Source: a virus
Virus record (IMG/VR): IMGVR_UViG_3300021087_000057
Span: 1 to 30,043 of that record
Length of the DNA: 30,043 nucleotides
Reading direction: 5' to 3' (one strand)
Every line of letters starts with the position of its first letter. The stretch's first letter is position 1. Below the pieces are notes generated by a model. That model was given only the letters and a program-made list of their open reading frames with translations, had not been told where the DNA came from and did no database searches. Positions 6,880-18,600 of this stretch are shown in pieces. The translations under genes and the position numbers were made by a program.

Positions 6880-9800
6880 TTATGTTGCCAGTGCTATACA
6901 TCTCAAGTCTTTAATTCTTGGAGGTTCTGATGAATTTGTTCCCTGCATAACAATTTTAATAGAGAAGGATATAAATTCATCTAATGCTGTTTCTGTTCCA
7001 TCATCCTTCACACCAGCAGTATATTCATATTGCTGAAAATCATCGACTGTCAGAGAAGTATTTGTTGGTGTATCAGTAGTCCCTGTAGTATTAAAATATG
7101 TCCATCCTAAATCATCAAAATCAGAAGCATCGTCCGTTCTTAATGTCTTAAATAAAACTTTAATCTCAGCAGAACTATGTCGATAACCAGCAAAGAAAAC
7201 TCTCAAAGCAGTTGCAGGATTTTCAAGAGTAACTTTCTTTGTCATATAAATCGCTGCATTGTTGTCACCTTCAGGATCAGTCACCGCAACAAAATCTGTG
7301 GTTGGAAAGACATCAGAAGATGAATCTATATTATCCAATCTATTGGCAACCGCAATCCACGATGCTCTTTCTGTATCAATTACAGGAGATAAATTGACTC
7401 TTGTTGAAGCTAATGTTAATGGTATTTGTAATGATGGAGATCCAGATAATTCATTTGATTCATTAATAGCAGAGCACACCATTTGTGTTTCATCAAAATA
7501 TACATTTTCTCCTATAGGAATGCTTGTTGCATTTGATACGGATGTTTCTATAAACGAAGTTTCAGCACCTGATGGACTTGTTCCAGTAGTAGATTGTATC
7601 TGTGCTTTAATATCTGTATTATTCATTTTCATTGTAGAAATCATTGTCATACCAGTATTATAAATTGCATTTTCTGTTACAACTACAGAGGTTCCACCAT
7701 TTTCTGCTGTATCAGACCCACCAGCAATTACTGGTGTGCTTGAAAGAACAATAGTATAATAATCCATCCCGATATTAGCAATCGCAGTATGTGTCTTATT
7801 AATCTCAGTAAATGGAACCTTATGCAACATATAAAGTTCTACAGTTGCACCATCAGCATGAGCTGCAGCGGTAGTACTATCTTGTGCTCTAGTAATACCA
7901 GACACAGCAGTCGTACTGATGGCATTATATTTCATAATTTCATCATCAATTTTAATATACCATTCACTACTAGCATCTTGAGAAAATTTGCCAGAAGTGT
8001 CATCAAAGTTTGTTTCCAAAGTAAGTGTTAAAGTTGTTTGAGCTGCTGTAATTGCACCATTAAGTGTTGTAGTAGCACCAGATTTCACTCCACTTATTGT
8101 TACATTATTTGCCGTAGAATGCATATGGTGATTTGGATGTTTAACACGTAAAATTGTGCTACTGTTTGTAAAAATTAATGGATTTCCTGCCAGTGTTTTG
8201 GTAGGCACGGCATCATTCTTCAAAGTAACAACACCAACAGTTCCTATCGTAAACTCAGCTTTTCTTAAAGTAAACTTTAAATCTTCTCTTAAAGAAGGAG
8301 CAAAAGTTCTGTTGTTATGACCTTTAAATAATACACCTGTATGTGGTTGTTCTGAAATAGTCCTTGTTCCACCAATGTCTGTTTCCCCCATACGAGAGAT
8401 CCATACCTTATGTGTAGGTGTGGATGCTATAACAACAATACAATATTCATGTCCACCTTGAACATAAACAGGTGAAGGAAAAGTATATGTCGTTGCTGTA
8501 GATGCATCATCTGAAACATTAATATCTGATGTTTCTTTTACAACCCTACCAAAAGGAAGAACCTTTGGTCCAGGATGTCCATTAATAACATTTCTAATCT
8601 CTACAGTAACAGGAAGATTATCATCTTTTTCTGCATGAAAAAGATCAAGACTAGTAAGGAATAGTCCAGCTTCTCCATCACTAGAACTCTCTTCTATAAA
8701 GAAGGTTTGTGCGAGAGGATCGTCGTATCCAGCAAATTGGCCAGTATCTGTTTCATCTTCCGTACCGCCTGGGGATGTTGTATCATTCTGCGACACTGTG
8801 GAGGTGTCTGGGCTGCCAAGAGGTTCATTGCCTGATTCACCTCCACCACCACCAAAGTTTCTTGGGGGAGATAATCTAACAGAACTAGAAGATGTTGATG
8901 ATGTTTCATTAACACCACGTACTTGTATTTCAGCATTTCTAATAGCAAGAATAGATTCCTGTTCTGTTTCTAAAATACCTTTCGCATAATATATTGCTTG
9001 ACCAGCAGTAACAGGGTCAACGGTAGTAATATTCGTTTCACTAGAGGTCAGTCTAAATTGTAGTTCTCCTGCTTGCCATATTATATTTCCAGCAACCAAA
9101 GGATCAGGAATTACAAAAGTTCCACTCACCTTACCACTAGCAGATGTAACCATAGGACTTCCTTGTACTATAGTTTCTTCCGCAACAGAAAATCCAGCAT
9201 CAGGAGTGCAAAATTCACTTATTGCTCTTTTATCAAAAAATGCAAAAACTCTTGTATTAGGATAAAATCCTTGTCCCACAAATTTAACATTTCTAGACCG
9301 AATATAAGGAATAACTGCCCTAGCAATTACCTTTGTTCCTTGAGATTCAAAATCAACTCTTTCTACAACATCTGTTCTAATACCTGTTCTTACTAAATCA
9401 GTTCTACTAGTTGTAATTGTTCTTGTTTGCCGACCAGGATTGGCTATAACTCTGGTAGATACTACACCGCTCCATTGAGTTTGCCAAGCATTCCATACAG
9501 TACCAATTTGACTTTGGTTTGCCTCAAAGAAAGTATCAAAGTTTCCTTCAACATTAATAATAAGATCAGGAGCAACTTCAGTTTCAAACCATTCATCACT
9601 AGACGGAGTTAACTCAATAGTCCCTCTCCAATTCGAAATAAGAACAGGAGTTATTCTTTCTACCCTAGAGGCAAATGGTTGATTTTCAGATGTTACTTCC
9701 GTATAAGGTAATGTAATAAGATCACCAGTTTTTTGATATCCAACACCAGCACGTTCTGCATCTGTCGTAGCAGTTTCTATTAAAGAAATACCCTTCATTT

Positions 9801-12800
9801 GATGTTTTGGTCTTAATTCTTTCTTTTCAAAATCAATAGCATTTTTATAATCAACGTGCTGAGTATCACCAACACGATGTCCAGAAAAATTATCTACTAC
9901 AAATCCAGATTTAAATCTGTTAAGGCCATTAGAGTCTTGAATTTCAAAACTTTCTGCATCTCGTTCTAAAAGAGAGAGTGCTGTATAATATTCTACATTA
10001 TCAATACGATCTTCAAGTCTACCAATATCTTTCATAGTATACCGTTGATTTTTTTGTCTTCTAACAGATACATCTTGTGGTTTAAAAGTAAATGCTGGTA
10101 AATATAATGTACCCAATTTCATCATACCATCAGGTTCTTTTGGCACCACAGGTTGCTCATCAGATTCTCCCTCTGTAATAACAAATTCACCTTGTCTATT
10201 AATATGGACTAATACCCACTTTGGCAGAAAATATTCAAAATCACTTTGAATGTTTGCCCCAGGATTTGGAAAATTTGTTGTAGACGAACCAGTACCATCA
10301 AATTGTCTGTGGAAATAATCAAAAGAGTTTCCTGTTATTTCGTCCACGACTTCTCCAGAACTTGAAGCACCAGCAATATCTTCTACTCTAGGTCTAAAAT
10401 CATATGCATCATACAAAGGATATTCGCCTGTTGGAGCTGGATTGTCAGGATCAACCTTTGTAGCAGTGTATGTTGGTATATCTTCAAAATTCATTTGATC
10501 TGCTACATCTACATAAGAATCAACAGTAAAACATTCTCCAGCACCATGTTCCATATAATCATGCACTATAAGAAGTCTTCCTAGAGGTTTCTCTGATCCA
10601 GATTTTCTTACTATTCTAGAAATATCATAAAAGTTATCTCTCTGACCAGTATCAAGAAGATACCTGTTAGTAACAACAGTACTTCCTTCTGTCACAGCAG
10701 AAACCGTTCCAGTTGCACCAGTAGAAGATCCAGTTATAGTATCTGATATAGCAAAATCTTTTAAACCTGATCGGACAAAACTTATAGGACTAGTATTATT
10801 AATAATCCTTCCCTTGGCACCAGAGGTTCCACCTGTTATTACTTCACCCTTAGTAAATACCCCAGTAGTTGCACTTAATGTTAATGTTGGTGCGGCCGCA
10901 TCAGCTGAAGTATCTTCCGAATCATACACACCAACAAGTTTAAAGGAATCTGCTCTTCCTAGAGATATTGTTTTGTCTGTAGGTCTTGTTCCATATGCAT
11001 CAGTCGCACCAGTATCTACCTTAACCTGTTTCATTAAAGTACAAGTTTTAGATTTAGCAGTAACACCTGTTTTTAATAATGTGGCAATTATTTTAACCTT
11101 GGCACCATTACCAAGAACTCCTGCATTAGTAATTGTTACGGTTGATGTACCACCACCTGAAAATCCAGTACCACAACTAACAACATCTCCCTGTTGTCCA
11201 GAACCAGCACCACCAGCAGAAAGAATTGTCATCGTATAATTTGCTTCACTATGCGATAAGAATGTCTCTCCTGTTTCACCACTTATAGTAACTACACCAA
11301 CGGCACTGCCACTTACCACATATTGCCGTCTAACTTGAAACTGAGTATCACTTACCCCATTATTGGTAGTTGTCAAATGTGTCTTAACTGTTTTCTTTAT
11401 TGCTTTAAATAGAGAAATATTTTTTTCTGCTTCCTGTAGTTTTGCTACTAATTTTGACGAACCAGTTCCAGCAGAGGCACCCAATTCTATAGAAGTATGA
11501 TCACCATTACTAGTCGTTGTAGTAGTTCCATCCTCCATTCTTAAATTATCTTCAGCATTTGCAGATGTTGAATCTGTTCCATCCAAAAGTAAAAAGGAAG
11601 CATCAGTATTAATAGTAGATAATGCTATATCGGCAGAGAAATTTTCTCCTGTATCATCATCGGCCATAAAGACTTGTCTTACTTCTGAAAATGAACTTAG
11701 TTTAATAGAGACTATTGTTAAATCTGTATTACCCGAATTCTCAACAATCAAGTCTGATTCGGCCGAATCAGATGCCTTAATATTTTCTCCAGACACAAAA
11801 TTGCCAGCAACATTTGTTAGTATAACCTGAGTGCCACTAGTACCATCTGCAAATACAAATCCCGTTGCCCCTGAAGTGTTTCCCGTTACCTGAACACCAC
11901 CGTCTGAATGATTAGCAGTAAGAGTAGCACTAGGAGTTCCACTTAATGTCAAGAATGTAAATGGCCGTATATCAAAAAGAAATAGTTTATATATTGTTTC
12001 TTCTAGGCCCACAGTACCACTACTAAATTCCATAGTCCTTGCTCGACCAATACCAATTCTAGTTCCAGCAGAAGACCCCCTTGTTATCGTTGGTGTGTCA
12101 AAAAGAGATATCTGTTTATATGCAGTTGCTTCATTAGTAATTGCTGAAATATCAGGACTACCATACACATTATTAATATTAACAAAATTACCAACATCAA
12201 AAGAAGTAATTCCAGCATTCACAGTATTAAAGTCTCTTGCCTTGTTTATATCTTTCAAGACAGGAGAAATTTTTTCTAGTTCATATCCTTTAACATATAC
12301 TTTACCAGGAGATACTTTGAGTGAAAGTAAAGAACTTGATGCCGTATTGTCATCCTCAGTTGTTTCATCAACGGCAAATACACCTTCATTCTCATTCACC
12401 GTAACACATTCTCTTAGTTCAAATTGAAAAGGTCTGACTGAGTAGTCACCAGATTCATCAAAGGTTCTACGAGCAAAGGTATCTTCTATCGTTCCAAATT
12501 CTGTATCTCGAACTTGGGATAATACAAAACCTTTTCTTACTCTCATCAACTCAACAAAATCTTCATCAGCAGTAGATGTTTCCGAAAGAGTTGCCAAGGC
12601 ACATGAAATTTTAAGTCTATGAGCACCCTTTGCGGCGAAGTTTGAAGACCCCTGAGAATTATCTGTAAGAGAAGAATCTACTTCAGGTGTTACAAGAGTT
12701 TCAGTAATTTTAAGACCAACTCTCCCAGAAAATCGTTGATCAAATTTTGATAAAACTAATGTCTCTTCTTCTACTTCTACAAACTGCCCTCTTATATAAT

Positions 12801-13365
12801 AAACCCCTGCTTGAATATTTGATCCACTACCTACCCCTGTAGCATCTGTCGATGCAGTAGTAGCAGAAGCAACACCAGAGGAATAAGAAGTTGTGTGTGT
12901 AATACCTACATCGGCAGAAAGATTTTCTCCATTAGCAAAAACAAGAGTAGTATTATCTGTACCTGAAGCAATGTATTGGACATACAATACTGGAGGATCT
13001 TCAGTGGTAGGTTCTACGATAAAATGAACCTTTGCTTTAACTCCAGTTGTTGCACCAGTTAAAGTTACGGGGGTTGCGGTATTTAAATATTGAGCAAGTT
13101 TTATAGTTTCTGAAGAAAATGAATTTTCTAATTTTACAAATGCGAGTTGTGGTTGTAAACTTATTTGACCAGGAATTATCATAGCACCTTCTTTAAAAAG
13201 GTGTCTACCCTGATGCTCCATTTGATTCTGTAACAAACTTTGTAGTTGTGTTAATTCTCTTGCCTGAACAGCAAATCCAGGTCTAAACAATACCTGTTGA
13301 AAATTATCTGTAGAATCAAAATCGTCAAAATATGGAGCGACATTTAAATTTGTTTTTTGTGCCAT
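6880..13365 (-). CDS. Giant virion structural protein (DUF4815-like N-terminus), baseplate periphery or fibre
   Basis: The 2161-aa product opens with a segment I recognise from marine T4-like phage structural proteins: NVAPYFDDFD followed by FRPGFAVQARELTQLQSLLQ (residues 27-46) and a KEGAMIIPG element. I associate this with the DUF4815 family. The long middle is Thr/Ser/Gly-rich beta sequence with GExIxGxTSGAxG modules and one LLDGTDSTSANAED unit (about nt 11540-11590). Around residue 1545 a distinct domain begins (DDPLAQTFFIEE, then LFLTSLDLFHAEKD and VEIRNVINGHPGP). It sits just after gp8, where T4 has gp9-gp12, so it may take over part of the gp10 or fibre-attachment role. That is inferred from synteny. 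Confidence 0.85.
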   Translation of the reverse strand: MAQKTNLNVAPYFDDFDSTDNFQQVLFRPGFAVQARELTQLQSLLQNQMEHQGRHLFKEGAMIIPGQISLQPQLAFVKLENSFSSETIKLAQYLNTATPVTLTGATTGVKAKVHFIVEPTTEDPPVLYVQYIASGTDNTTLVFANGENLSADVGITHTTSYSSGVASATTASTDATGVGSGSNIQAGVYYIRGQFVEVEEETLVLSKFDQRFSGRVGLKITETLVTPEVDSSLTDNSQGSSNFAAKGAHRLKISCALATLSETSTADEDFVELMRVRKGFVLSQVRDTEFGTIEDTFARRTFDESGDYSVRPFQFELRECVTVNENEGVFAVDETTEDDNTASSSLLSLKVSPGKVYVKGYELEKISPVLKDINKARDFNTVNAGITSFDVGNFVNINNVYGSPDISAITNEATAYKQISLFDTPTITRGSSAGTRIGIGRARTMEFSSGTVGLEETIYKLFLFDIRPFTFLTLSGTPSATLTANHSDGGVQVTGNTSGATGFVFADGTSGTQVILTNVAGNFVSGENIKASDSAESDLIVENSGNTDLTIVSIKLSSFSEVRQVFMADDDTGENFSADIALSTINTDASFLLLDGTDSTSANAEDNLRMEDGTTTTTSNGDHTSIELGASAGTGSSKLVAKLQEAEKNISLFKAIKKTVKTHLTTTNNGVSDTQFQVRRQYVVSGSAVGVVTISGETGETFLSHSEANYTMTILSAGGAGSGQQGDVVSCGTGFSGGGTSTVTITNAGVLGNGAKVKIIATLLKTGVTAKSKTCTLMKQVKVDTGATDAYGTRPTDKTISLGRADSFKLVGVYDSEDTSADAAAPTLTLSATTGVFTKGEVITGGTSGAKGRIINNTSPISFVRSGLKDFAISDTITGSSTGATGTVSAVTEGSTVVTNRYLLDTGQRDNFYDISRIVRKSGSEKPLGRLLIVHDYMEHGAGECFTVDSYVDVADQMNFEDIPTYTATKVDPDNPAPTGEYPLYDAYDFRPRVEDIAGASSSGEVVDEITGNSFDYFHRQFDGTGSSTTNFPNPGANIQSDFEYFLPKWVLVHINRQGEFVITEGESDEQPVVPKEPDGMMKLGTLYLPAFTFKPQDVSVRRQKNQRYTMKDIGRLEDRIDNVEYYTALSLLERDAESFEIQDSNGLNRFKSGFVVDNFSGHRVGDTQHVDYKNAIDFEKKELRPKHQMKGISLIETATTDAERAGVGYQKTGDLITLPYTEVTSENQPFASRVERITPVLISNWRGTIELTPSSDEWFETEVAPDLIINVEGNFDTFFEANQSQIGTVWNAWQTQWSGVVSTRVIANPGRQTRTITTSRTDLVRTGIRTDVVERVDFESQGTKVIARAVIPYIRSRNVKFVGQGFYPNTRVFAFFDKRAISEFCTPDAGFSVAEETIVQGSPMVTSASGKVSGTFVIPDPLVAGNIIWQAGELQFRLTSSETNITTVDPVTAGQAIYYAKGILETEQESILAIRNAEIQVRGVNETSSTSSSSVRLSPPRNFGGGGGESGNEPLGSPDTSTVSQNDTTSPGGTEDETDTGQFAGYDDPLAQTFFIEESSSDGEAGLFLTSLDLFHAEKDDNLPVTVEIRNVINGHPGPKVLPFGRVVKETSDINVSDDASTATTYTFPSPVYVQGGHEYCIVVIASTPTHKVWISRMGETDIGGTRTISEQPHTGVLFKGHNNRTFAPSLREDLKFTLRKAEFTIGTVGVVTLKNDAVPTKTLAGNPLIFTNSSTILRVKHPNHHMHSTANNVTISGVKSGATTTLNGAITAAQTTLTLTLETNFDDTSGKFSQDASSEWYIKIDDEIMKYNAISTTAVSGITRAQDSTTAAAHADGATVELYMLHKVPFTEINKTHTAIANIGMDYYTIVLSSTPVIAGGSDTAENGGTSVVVTENAIYNTGMTMISTMKMNNTDIKAQIQSTTGTSPSGAETSFIETSVSNATSIPIGENVYFDETQMVCSAINESNELSGSPSLQIPLTLASTRVNLSPVIDTERASWIAVANRLDNIDSSSDVFPTTDFVAVTDPEGDNNAAIYMTKKVTLENPATALRVFFAGYRHSSAEIKVLFKTLRTDDASDFDDLGWTYFNTTGTTDTPTNTSLTVDDFQQYEYTAGVKDDGTETALDEFISFSIKIVMQGTNSSEPPRIKDLRCIALAT

Positions 13366-13368
13366 GTT

Positions 13369-14868
13369 TTAAAATTCCACTATGAGTTTAATATCCTCTG
13401 TCTGATCAGATGATCGACTTATTGGTTTTCTATTTTCTATATAAATTATCTCTCCACTATCTGCTTGTAATTCCGAATTTGCATATCCATCAGTAAAGGT
13501 TATTGAATTACCACCAGAGAGGGTCACTGCTGAGTCAGAAGTAGAATCAGGGGTGCCTGTTGCAGAAGAAGTTGCACCAGTTACAACATTTGCTCCACTA
13601 AATGCAACTTGAGATCCAGTAGTTGTAGAAGTACCATAATCTCCAAATCTCTCTTGTGTATAGTAAAGAATATTGAGAGAAGAATCCCATTCTACAACTT
13701 TACCTATAGCACCAGTAGTTGCCTGAGAGATCTTTTCATCTCCATCAAACGATCCTGATACAGATGTTAGATGTAATGCCTTTGTTTGCCTACGAGTAGA
13801 TTCTGTTGCAATAGTAGTAGTCCCAAAATCATAAGGGTCTACTACAAGACCAACTCTACGAAAATCATTAGCAACCGTAATATCATCACCTTCTGCCTGA
13901 GTTAAAGTAGTATTCATCATTACATAATGTCCACCAAGTTCCTCTATGGCATCATATCCATGCCCACCTTTAGGACCAATAATCACAGAGATCGTTCCTT
14001 CTGTTCCACCTAAGTTTGCAGCGGATGATAATCCCGTATCAGAAAAAGTGTAACCAGCAGTAAGTACAACCGTTCCAAATGTATAACCAGAACCAGCTGC
14101 ATGGATAGTTGTATCTGTTCCAGCAGTTAATCCATAAGAAACAATTACACCACTACTAACAACGATACTAACAATAGCACCAGAAGAAGTTCCTTGACTT
14201 GTGCCGTCACCATAAACAGCAGCGTAATACGTGCCATCACTTTGTCCAGAACCACCAGAAGTAACTATAACGGAATCTATTGCCCCATCTGTTGCGGCCG
14301 CACTCACTGTAGTATCTGTAGATGCTGGTTGAAAATCTGTAGTAAGAAATTTTTCTACTTCAGCCGAAGTAAGAGTGTACATATACTGTATCACATATCC
14401 CCCAGAAGCAAAAGGATCATTTCCAGTAGCAGTAGGGGCTGCTCCTGACCATGCTGTTCCTCCATTATTATCAAGTACCTTATATACCCGATAAGCATCT
14501 GTCATAAAATAAAATGAGGAATCATAAATATTCGTAGCACCAGAAGTAGTAGTATTAGAAGAACTAATATTATGTTCATACATATCATATATTGTACCAT
14601 TAGCAAAATCTCTACGAGGAATTGCATAAGTAACATCACTTGATGAAATTAATTTAGCAGCTAGCATATCATCCCAATAATAGAACTCTGAACCAACATC
14701 ATCGGCGGGAGTTGGAGGTGAAGCATCAGTTCCACCTGTCGTTCCTGTGGTATATGAATTAGATTTACCTATAAAAAGATAATATGTGTTTTTTGCCGAT
14801 TCACTAAACGACTCATAAAATTGTGTCGCATTGTGAACCCTAAATTTTTCTGTAATTATTGCTGACAT
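13369..14868 (-). CDS. 8: Baseplate wedge subunit gp8
   Basis: The 499-aa product has both ends of T4 gp8. The N-terminus is SAIITEKFRVHNATQFYESF (T4 gp8 has AIVTSKFR) and IPRRDF is at residues 83-88 (T4: IPRRDW). The C-terminus SGEIIYIENRKPI...DQTEDIKLIVEF matches the gp8 C-terminal pattern of MIYMENRPPI and DQTEEINILF. T4 gp8 is 334 aa. The extra ~165 residues lie in the middle and are Gly/Ser/Thr-rich, including a SGGSGQSDGTYY unit and an ISQATTGAIGKV module. gp8 connects inner and outer parts of the baseplate wedge. A CATAAATA late promoter overlaps the stop codon of the preceding gene, 15 nt upstream of the start. Confidence 0.92.
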   Translation of the reverse strand: MSAIITEKFRVHNATQFYESFSESAKNTYYLFIGKSNSYTTGTTGGTDASPPTPADDVGSEFYYWDDMLAAKLISSSDVTYAIPRRDFANGTIYDMYEHNISSSNTTTSGATNIYDSSFYFMTDAYRVYKVLDNNGGTAWSGAAPTATGNDPFASGGYVIQYMYTLTSAEVEKFLTTDFQPASTDTTVSAAATDGAIDSVIVTSGGSGQSDGTYYAAVYGDGTSQGTSSGAIVSIVVSSGVIVSYGLTAGTDTTIHAAGSGYTFGTVVLTAGYTFSDTGLSSAANLGGTEGTISVIIGPKGGHGYDAIEELGGHYVMMNTTLTQAEGDDITVANDFRRVGLVVDPYDFGTTTIATESTRRQTKALHLTSVSGSFDGDEKISQATTGAIGKVVEWDSSLNILYYTQERFGDYGTSTTTGSQVAFSGANVVTGATSSATGTPDSTSDSAVTLSGGNSITFTDGYANSELQADSGEIIYIENRKPISRSSDQTEDIKLIVEF

Positions 14869-14883
14869 TTCTTTTCCCTACCT

Positions 14884-14891
14884 TATTTATG
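14884..14891 (-). promoter_or_regulatory. T4-type late promoter, near-consensus (gp8)
   Basis: On the minus strand this reads CATAAATA followed by AGG, one mismatch from TATAAATA. It overlaps the stop codon of the 236-aa gene and lies 15 nt before the gp8 start, close to the spacing of the exact matches elsewhere. Confidence 0.6.
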
Positions 14892-15597
14892 CACCAGCTC
14901 CGTAAATGGTTTTTAATGTTGATCCACCTGAGTTTTTAATTAATAGAGTAACCAGAGTTTTTAATTGATCTGAACCTATAGCATCATCTGCCATATTTAC
15001 TTCACCAACAGTATCCACCGCAATCATTGCCCCTGTAACAAGTCGGGAACTACCTGTACTTACAACTGTCCCTGTAGCATCCTCAAAAGTGATAGTACGA
15101 TCAGCTGTCGGATCTGTAACGTCAAAAGTAGTTTCAAAATCGTTTGCTGTCCCTTCTACTAGAAAGAGATCAACCGTACCACTGGACACAGCAGTATTTA
15201 TATTCATAACTGCATCTGTGGTTATAGCACCAATAGAAAGAGTTCCAGTACCAGTTAAATTTTCATTCCCAAAACTAATAGCACCAGAACTATCCGTAAG
15301 TGATCCAGCAGCTAATGTTGCTGTACCAAAATTACCAGTAGTTCCGTTTACTGTGGTTGTTGCAAGAGTTGTAATTGTTGCAGAAGTTTGTGTTCCACCT
15401 ACCACACCTGTAATTGTTGGAGCAGTGAGAGTAACTACTGAAGCAGTAGCACTGATGCCACTGCAAAGATCAGTTGCATCACCAAATTTAGTATAAATTT
15501 CTAGGAAATTATCATTAATTTTGTCTCCACCATCACGTAGATTATCACCAGTGCCGTCATTGGCTTCGGAACCCAAGTCTATACTTTGTAGTGCCAT
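14887..15597 (-). CDS. Fibre-like virion protein with DGTGDNLRxGxxKINDNF motif
   Basis: The 236-aa product starts MALQSIDLGSEANDGTGDNL and continues to KINDNFLEIYTKFG. This N-terminal motif is common in phage tail-fibre and baseplate-attached proteins. The rest is Thr/Ala/Gly-rich beta sequence. Near residues 150-185 it holds NDFETTFDVTDPTADRTITF and EDATGTV, almost the same module as near the N-terminus of the 922-aa fibre. The C-terminus is LIKNSGGSTLKTIYGAGA. An AGGAG ribosome-binding site and an exact TATAAATA lie upstream. It is probably a short fibre or fibre-attachment protein; the exact role is unknown. Confidence 0.8.
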   Translation of the reverse strand: MALQSIDLGSEANDGTGDNLRDGGDKINDNFLEIYTKFGDATDLCSGISATASVVTLTAPTITGVVGGTQTSATITTLATTTVNGTTGNFGTATLAAGSLTDSSGAISFGNENLTGTGTLSIGAITTDAVMNINTAVSSGTVDLFLVEGTANDFETTFDVTDPTADRTITFEDATGTVVSTGSSRLVTGAMIAVDTVGEVNMADDAIGSDQLKTLVTLLIKNSGGSTLKTIYGAGA

Positions 15598-15616
15598 AAT
15601 TACTCCTTATTTGTTT

Positions 15617-15624
15617 TATTTATA
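15617..15624 (-). promoter_or_regulatory. T4-type late promoter TATAAATA
   Basis: This is an exact TATAAATA on the minus strand in the 44-nt gap between the 1629-aa gene and the 236-aa gene, 19 nt upstream of the start at 15597. AGGAG lies between it and the start codon. Confidence 0.8.
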
Positions 15625-15641
15625 AGTTTAAAATCAGTATC

Positions 15642-18600
15642 CTATACCGTTTCATCAAATGTTTGTTGTGTTGTATCCCAAGAGGAATTTGAACTGTCAA
15701 AGTTAGGACTGAAACCAGCAACAACTTGTGGTGTTGATTGTCCTACCAAGGATAAATATGTACCAATTTCAAAATCAATCTTACCCCCTGCCATAGTACC
15801 TGATGCATCCACTTGATCAAATACTACTAGACCTGGATTATGTTGATCTAGAATTGCTTTAGTACCTTCTTCTGAAAGTATCTTATCTCCAGCATCCCGA
15901 CCAGTAGAAATAGTTTGATTTAATATTATATTATCACCAGCATTTGTACTACTACCATCAGTTCCATTTAATACAAATTCTACCGTTTCTCGTTCATCTT
16001 GTAATGCAACGTGACCATGAGTTCTCGTTTTTATCGTTGCTGGTCTGGTAAAATGTACAAAATTAGTTCCAGATGTAAAATTAACTTCTGGTATTGTAGA
16101 TCCACTTTCTGCTTGTAATAATTGACTATCCAACAAGAATTTTCCACTACGTTGTGGAGAGGTGTTCGTTTCTATCAACATATTATTACCAGCAATAGAA
16201 TCTTCCGTCACAATTATAAATCCAGTTTCTAATAGTAAATAATTTTCTGTATCACTACCACTGCTATCAGATCCATCTAAAAATATACCTTCAAAATGAG
16301 TTTCTAAAACAAGATCACCCTCTCCCATATTGGGATCAGAATTTTCCATTTGAAAATATTCTGTAACAATATTATCTCCCAATCCTCTGCCTTCTTGAAC
16401 AAGGAGAGGAGTACGAACTATTTCTTCAATTGTTATTTCACCACTAAGAACATCTTCTGAAACAAAGTTGCTCCCTGCATCCGTAGATGAACTATCTGTT
16501 CCGTCTAATACAAAATTATCTCCATAAGAATTAGTATCATCTTGATGTAAAACCCTAGAGTTAGCATGAGAACCACCACTATCCGTTCTATCTAACAACA
16601 ATAAATTTGGTGTGTTGACATCTACTTGAGTATCTGTAGCATTTTCTAAAGAAACTATATCATTAAATGTTGTTGTCTGTTCCAATGCAAATAAATCATT
16701 AGATCTAAATTGTATATCATCAAAAGTTAAACCACTCCCAAAATCTGCATCAGACGCATCTTCTAACTCTAATGCTTCACCAATATCACCTATAGATCCT
16801 GAATCTTGTACAATTCCGTTTGCTATAATAACACTCCGTGATATAGTTGGTCTGGTAAATACGGTTCCATCTTCAAGTTCAAATCCATTAGCAATAACCT
16901 GAGTTTCAGCAAAGAGTGGTAATCCTGATCTTGACCCTCCTTTAACTGGCCAAGTAACCTCTGGAAGTTTCATGGTTAATGTTACTTTTTGTAAAAGAGA
17001 TACATCTCTATTCCCTGTTGGTGCGAGAGGTGCTTCTTCTGATGAAATTCTTTGAGAGGTATTATCTGTTATAATATGCTCATCAACTAATGTTTCATCT
17101 CCAAGTATAAAACTTCCAGCATTTGTACTGCTACCGTCTGTGCCATCTAATAATTCATATCCACTGTCATCTTCAAATCTGATAAGATAAGGAGATTCCA
17201 ATAACATTCTCTGGAACAACCCAGTTCTCTCTTGTAAAGTTGGATTTGGAATGCCCAATCTTCGTTGTATCTGTATCTGAAAAATTCCTTCCAAAAAGGA
17301 AGCAAGTTCAGGAGAGAATCGTTCCGTATCACCAGTATAATCTACTACATCTCCAGCAGTTGGTATTTGAATATTGGCGGCAATGGAAGATGCCATAGTA
17401 ACCTTACCAAAGGCAGCGAACCCTACTGGATGGGTTGCTTTTTTTAACTCTGTAATATAAGTACCGACTGATTGTCCTAATTTAATTTCATATGAAAAGT
17501 CCTGATAAAAGAAAGAGTCTTGTAATCTAATAACCCCGTCACTAATATGATGATCAGTATTTTTATAAAATCCCTCTTTTTCTGAAGTAATATTAGCATT
17601 CATTGTTACTTTTGCATTATACTGATTTACAATAGTTGCACTGGCACCTCCAGCATCTGATATTACATTATTTTTAATATCAGGGTCACTTTCACTTATC
17701 AAATATGATCCTGCATTATCACTACTAGAATCTGTCCCATCTAATAAAGCATAACCTAAAGTTACAACTTCTCCTTCATCAATAATAGAATCACCAAGAA
17801 TATCTGGAAAATCACCAAAATTTAATCCAGACTCTTGTTTAAGATTAATACCAAATTCTTCATCTATTACATAACCACCATCTTCTAATAAAAGTCGAAG
17901 AACAGAATCTATACCAACATTGATATGATTATCTAATACTATATTGGTACTGTCTCCAATTGTGGGAGCATCTAATAAACTCGTTTCCAATATAAGAGGT
18001 TCGTATGCTTCTCCCATAATTCTAGGAGCAGATACGGTAGCTCCTACAGTGGGATTATCATGCTTAATCGTTACCTGTTCTGTAAATTCATAATCTCCAG
18101 CATCGTTACTATTACTAAAATGATTTTCCATCAACAAAAATTCTTTTGTGTTGACTGTAGCATCTGCTACTGCATCTTCCAAGAGAATATTTGCTTCGGC
18201 ATCTACTGATCTAAATCCACCATCTTCGAAAGTAGTATCGGTTCGTGGATCATTTGTCCCATCATCTGTAATCCATCCTCTAACAGTAAATCTCTGTCTA
18301 CCTGATCCATTTAACTGAAATTTATCTCTAATTATCTGAACATCAGGATAAGGTTTTTCATCTTCAAATAAAAGGTCATCTCCAGCATCTGTGCCACCAC
18401 TGTCAGTTCGATCTAATAATAAACGACTTTCATCTCCCAACAGAGCACCACTTTTTGTTTGTTCATTTTCAAGTTGAACAAATTGGTTCATAGTCGTGCC
18501 TAGCAAAGCTCTCGTAATTTGTTCAACCTCTATTTGATCGATATATGTTTCTAGGGCATCAGAAATTAAATTACCACTACCATCTTCTAATGCTATACTC

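Noticed and set aside
8694-8948. 84-codon minus-strand ORF inside the 2161-aa gene
   Set aside because: It is an alternate frame of a His/Gln/Leu-rich stretch over a continuous main frame; no sign of a frameshift or nested gene.
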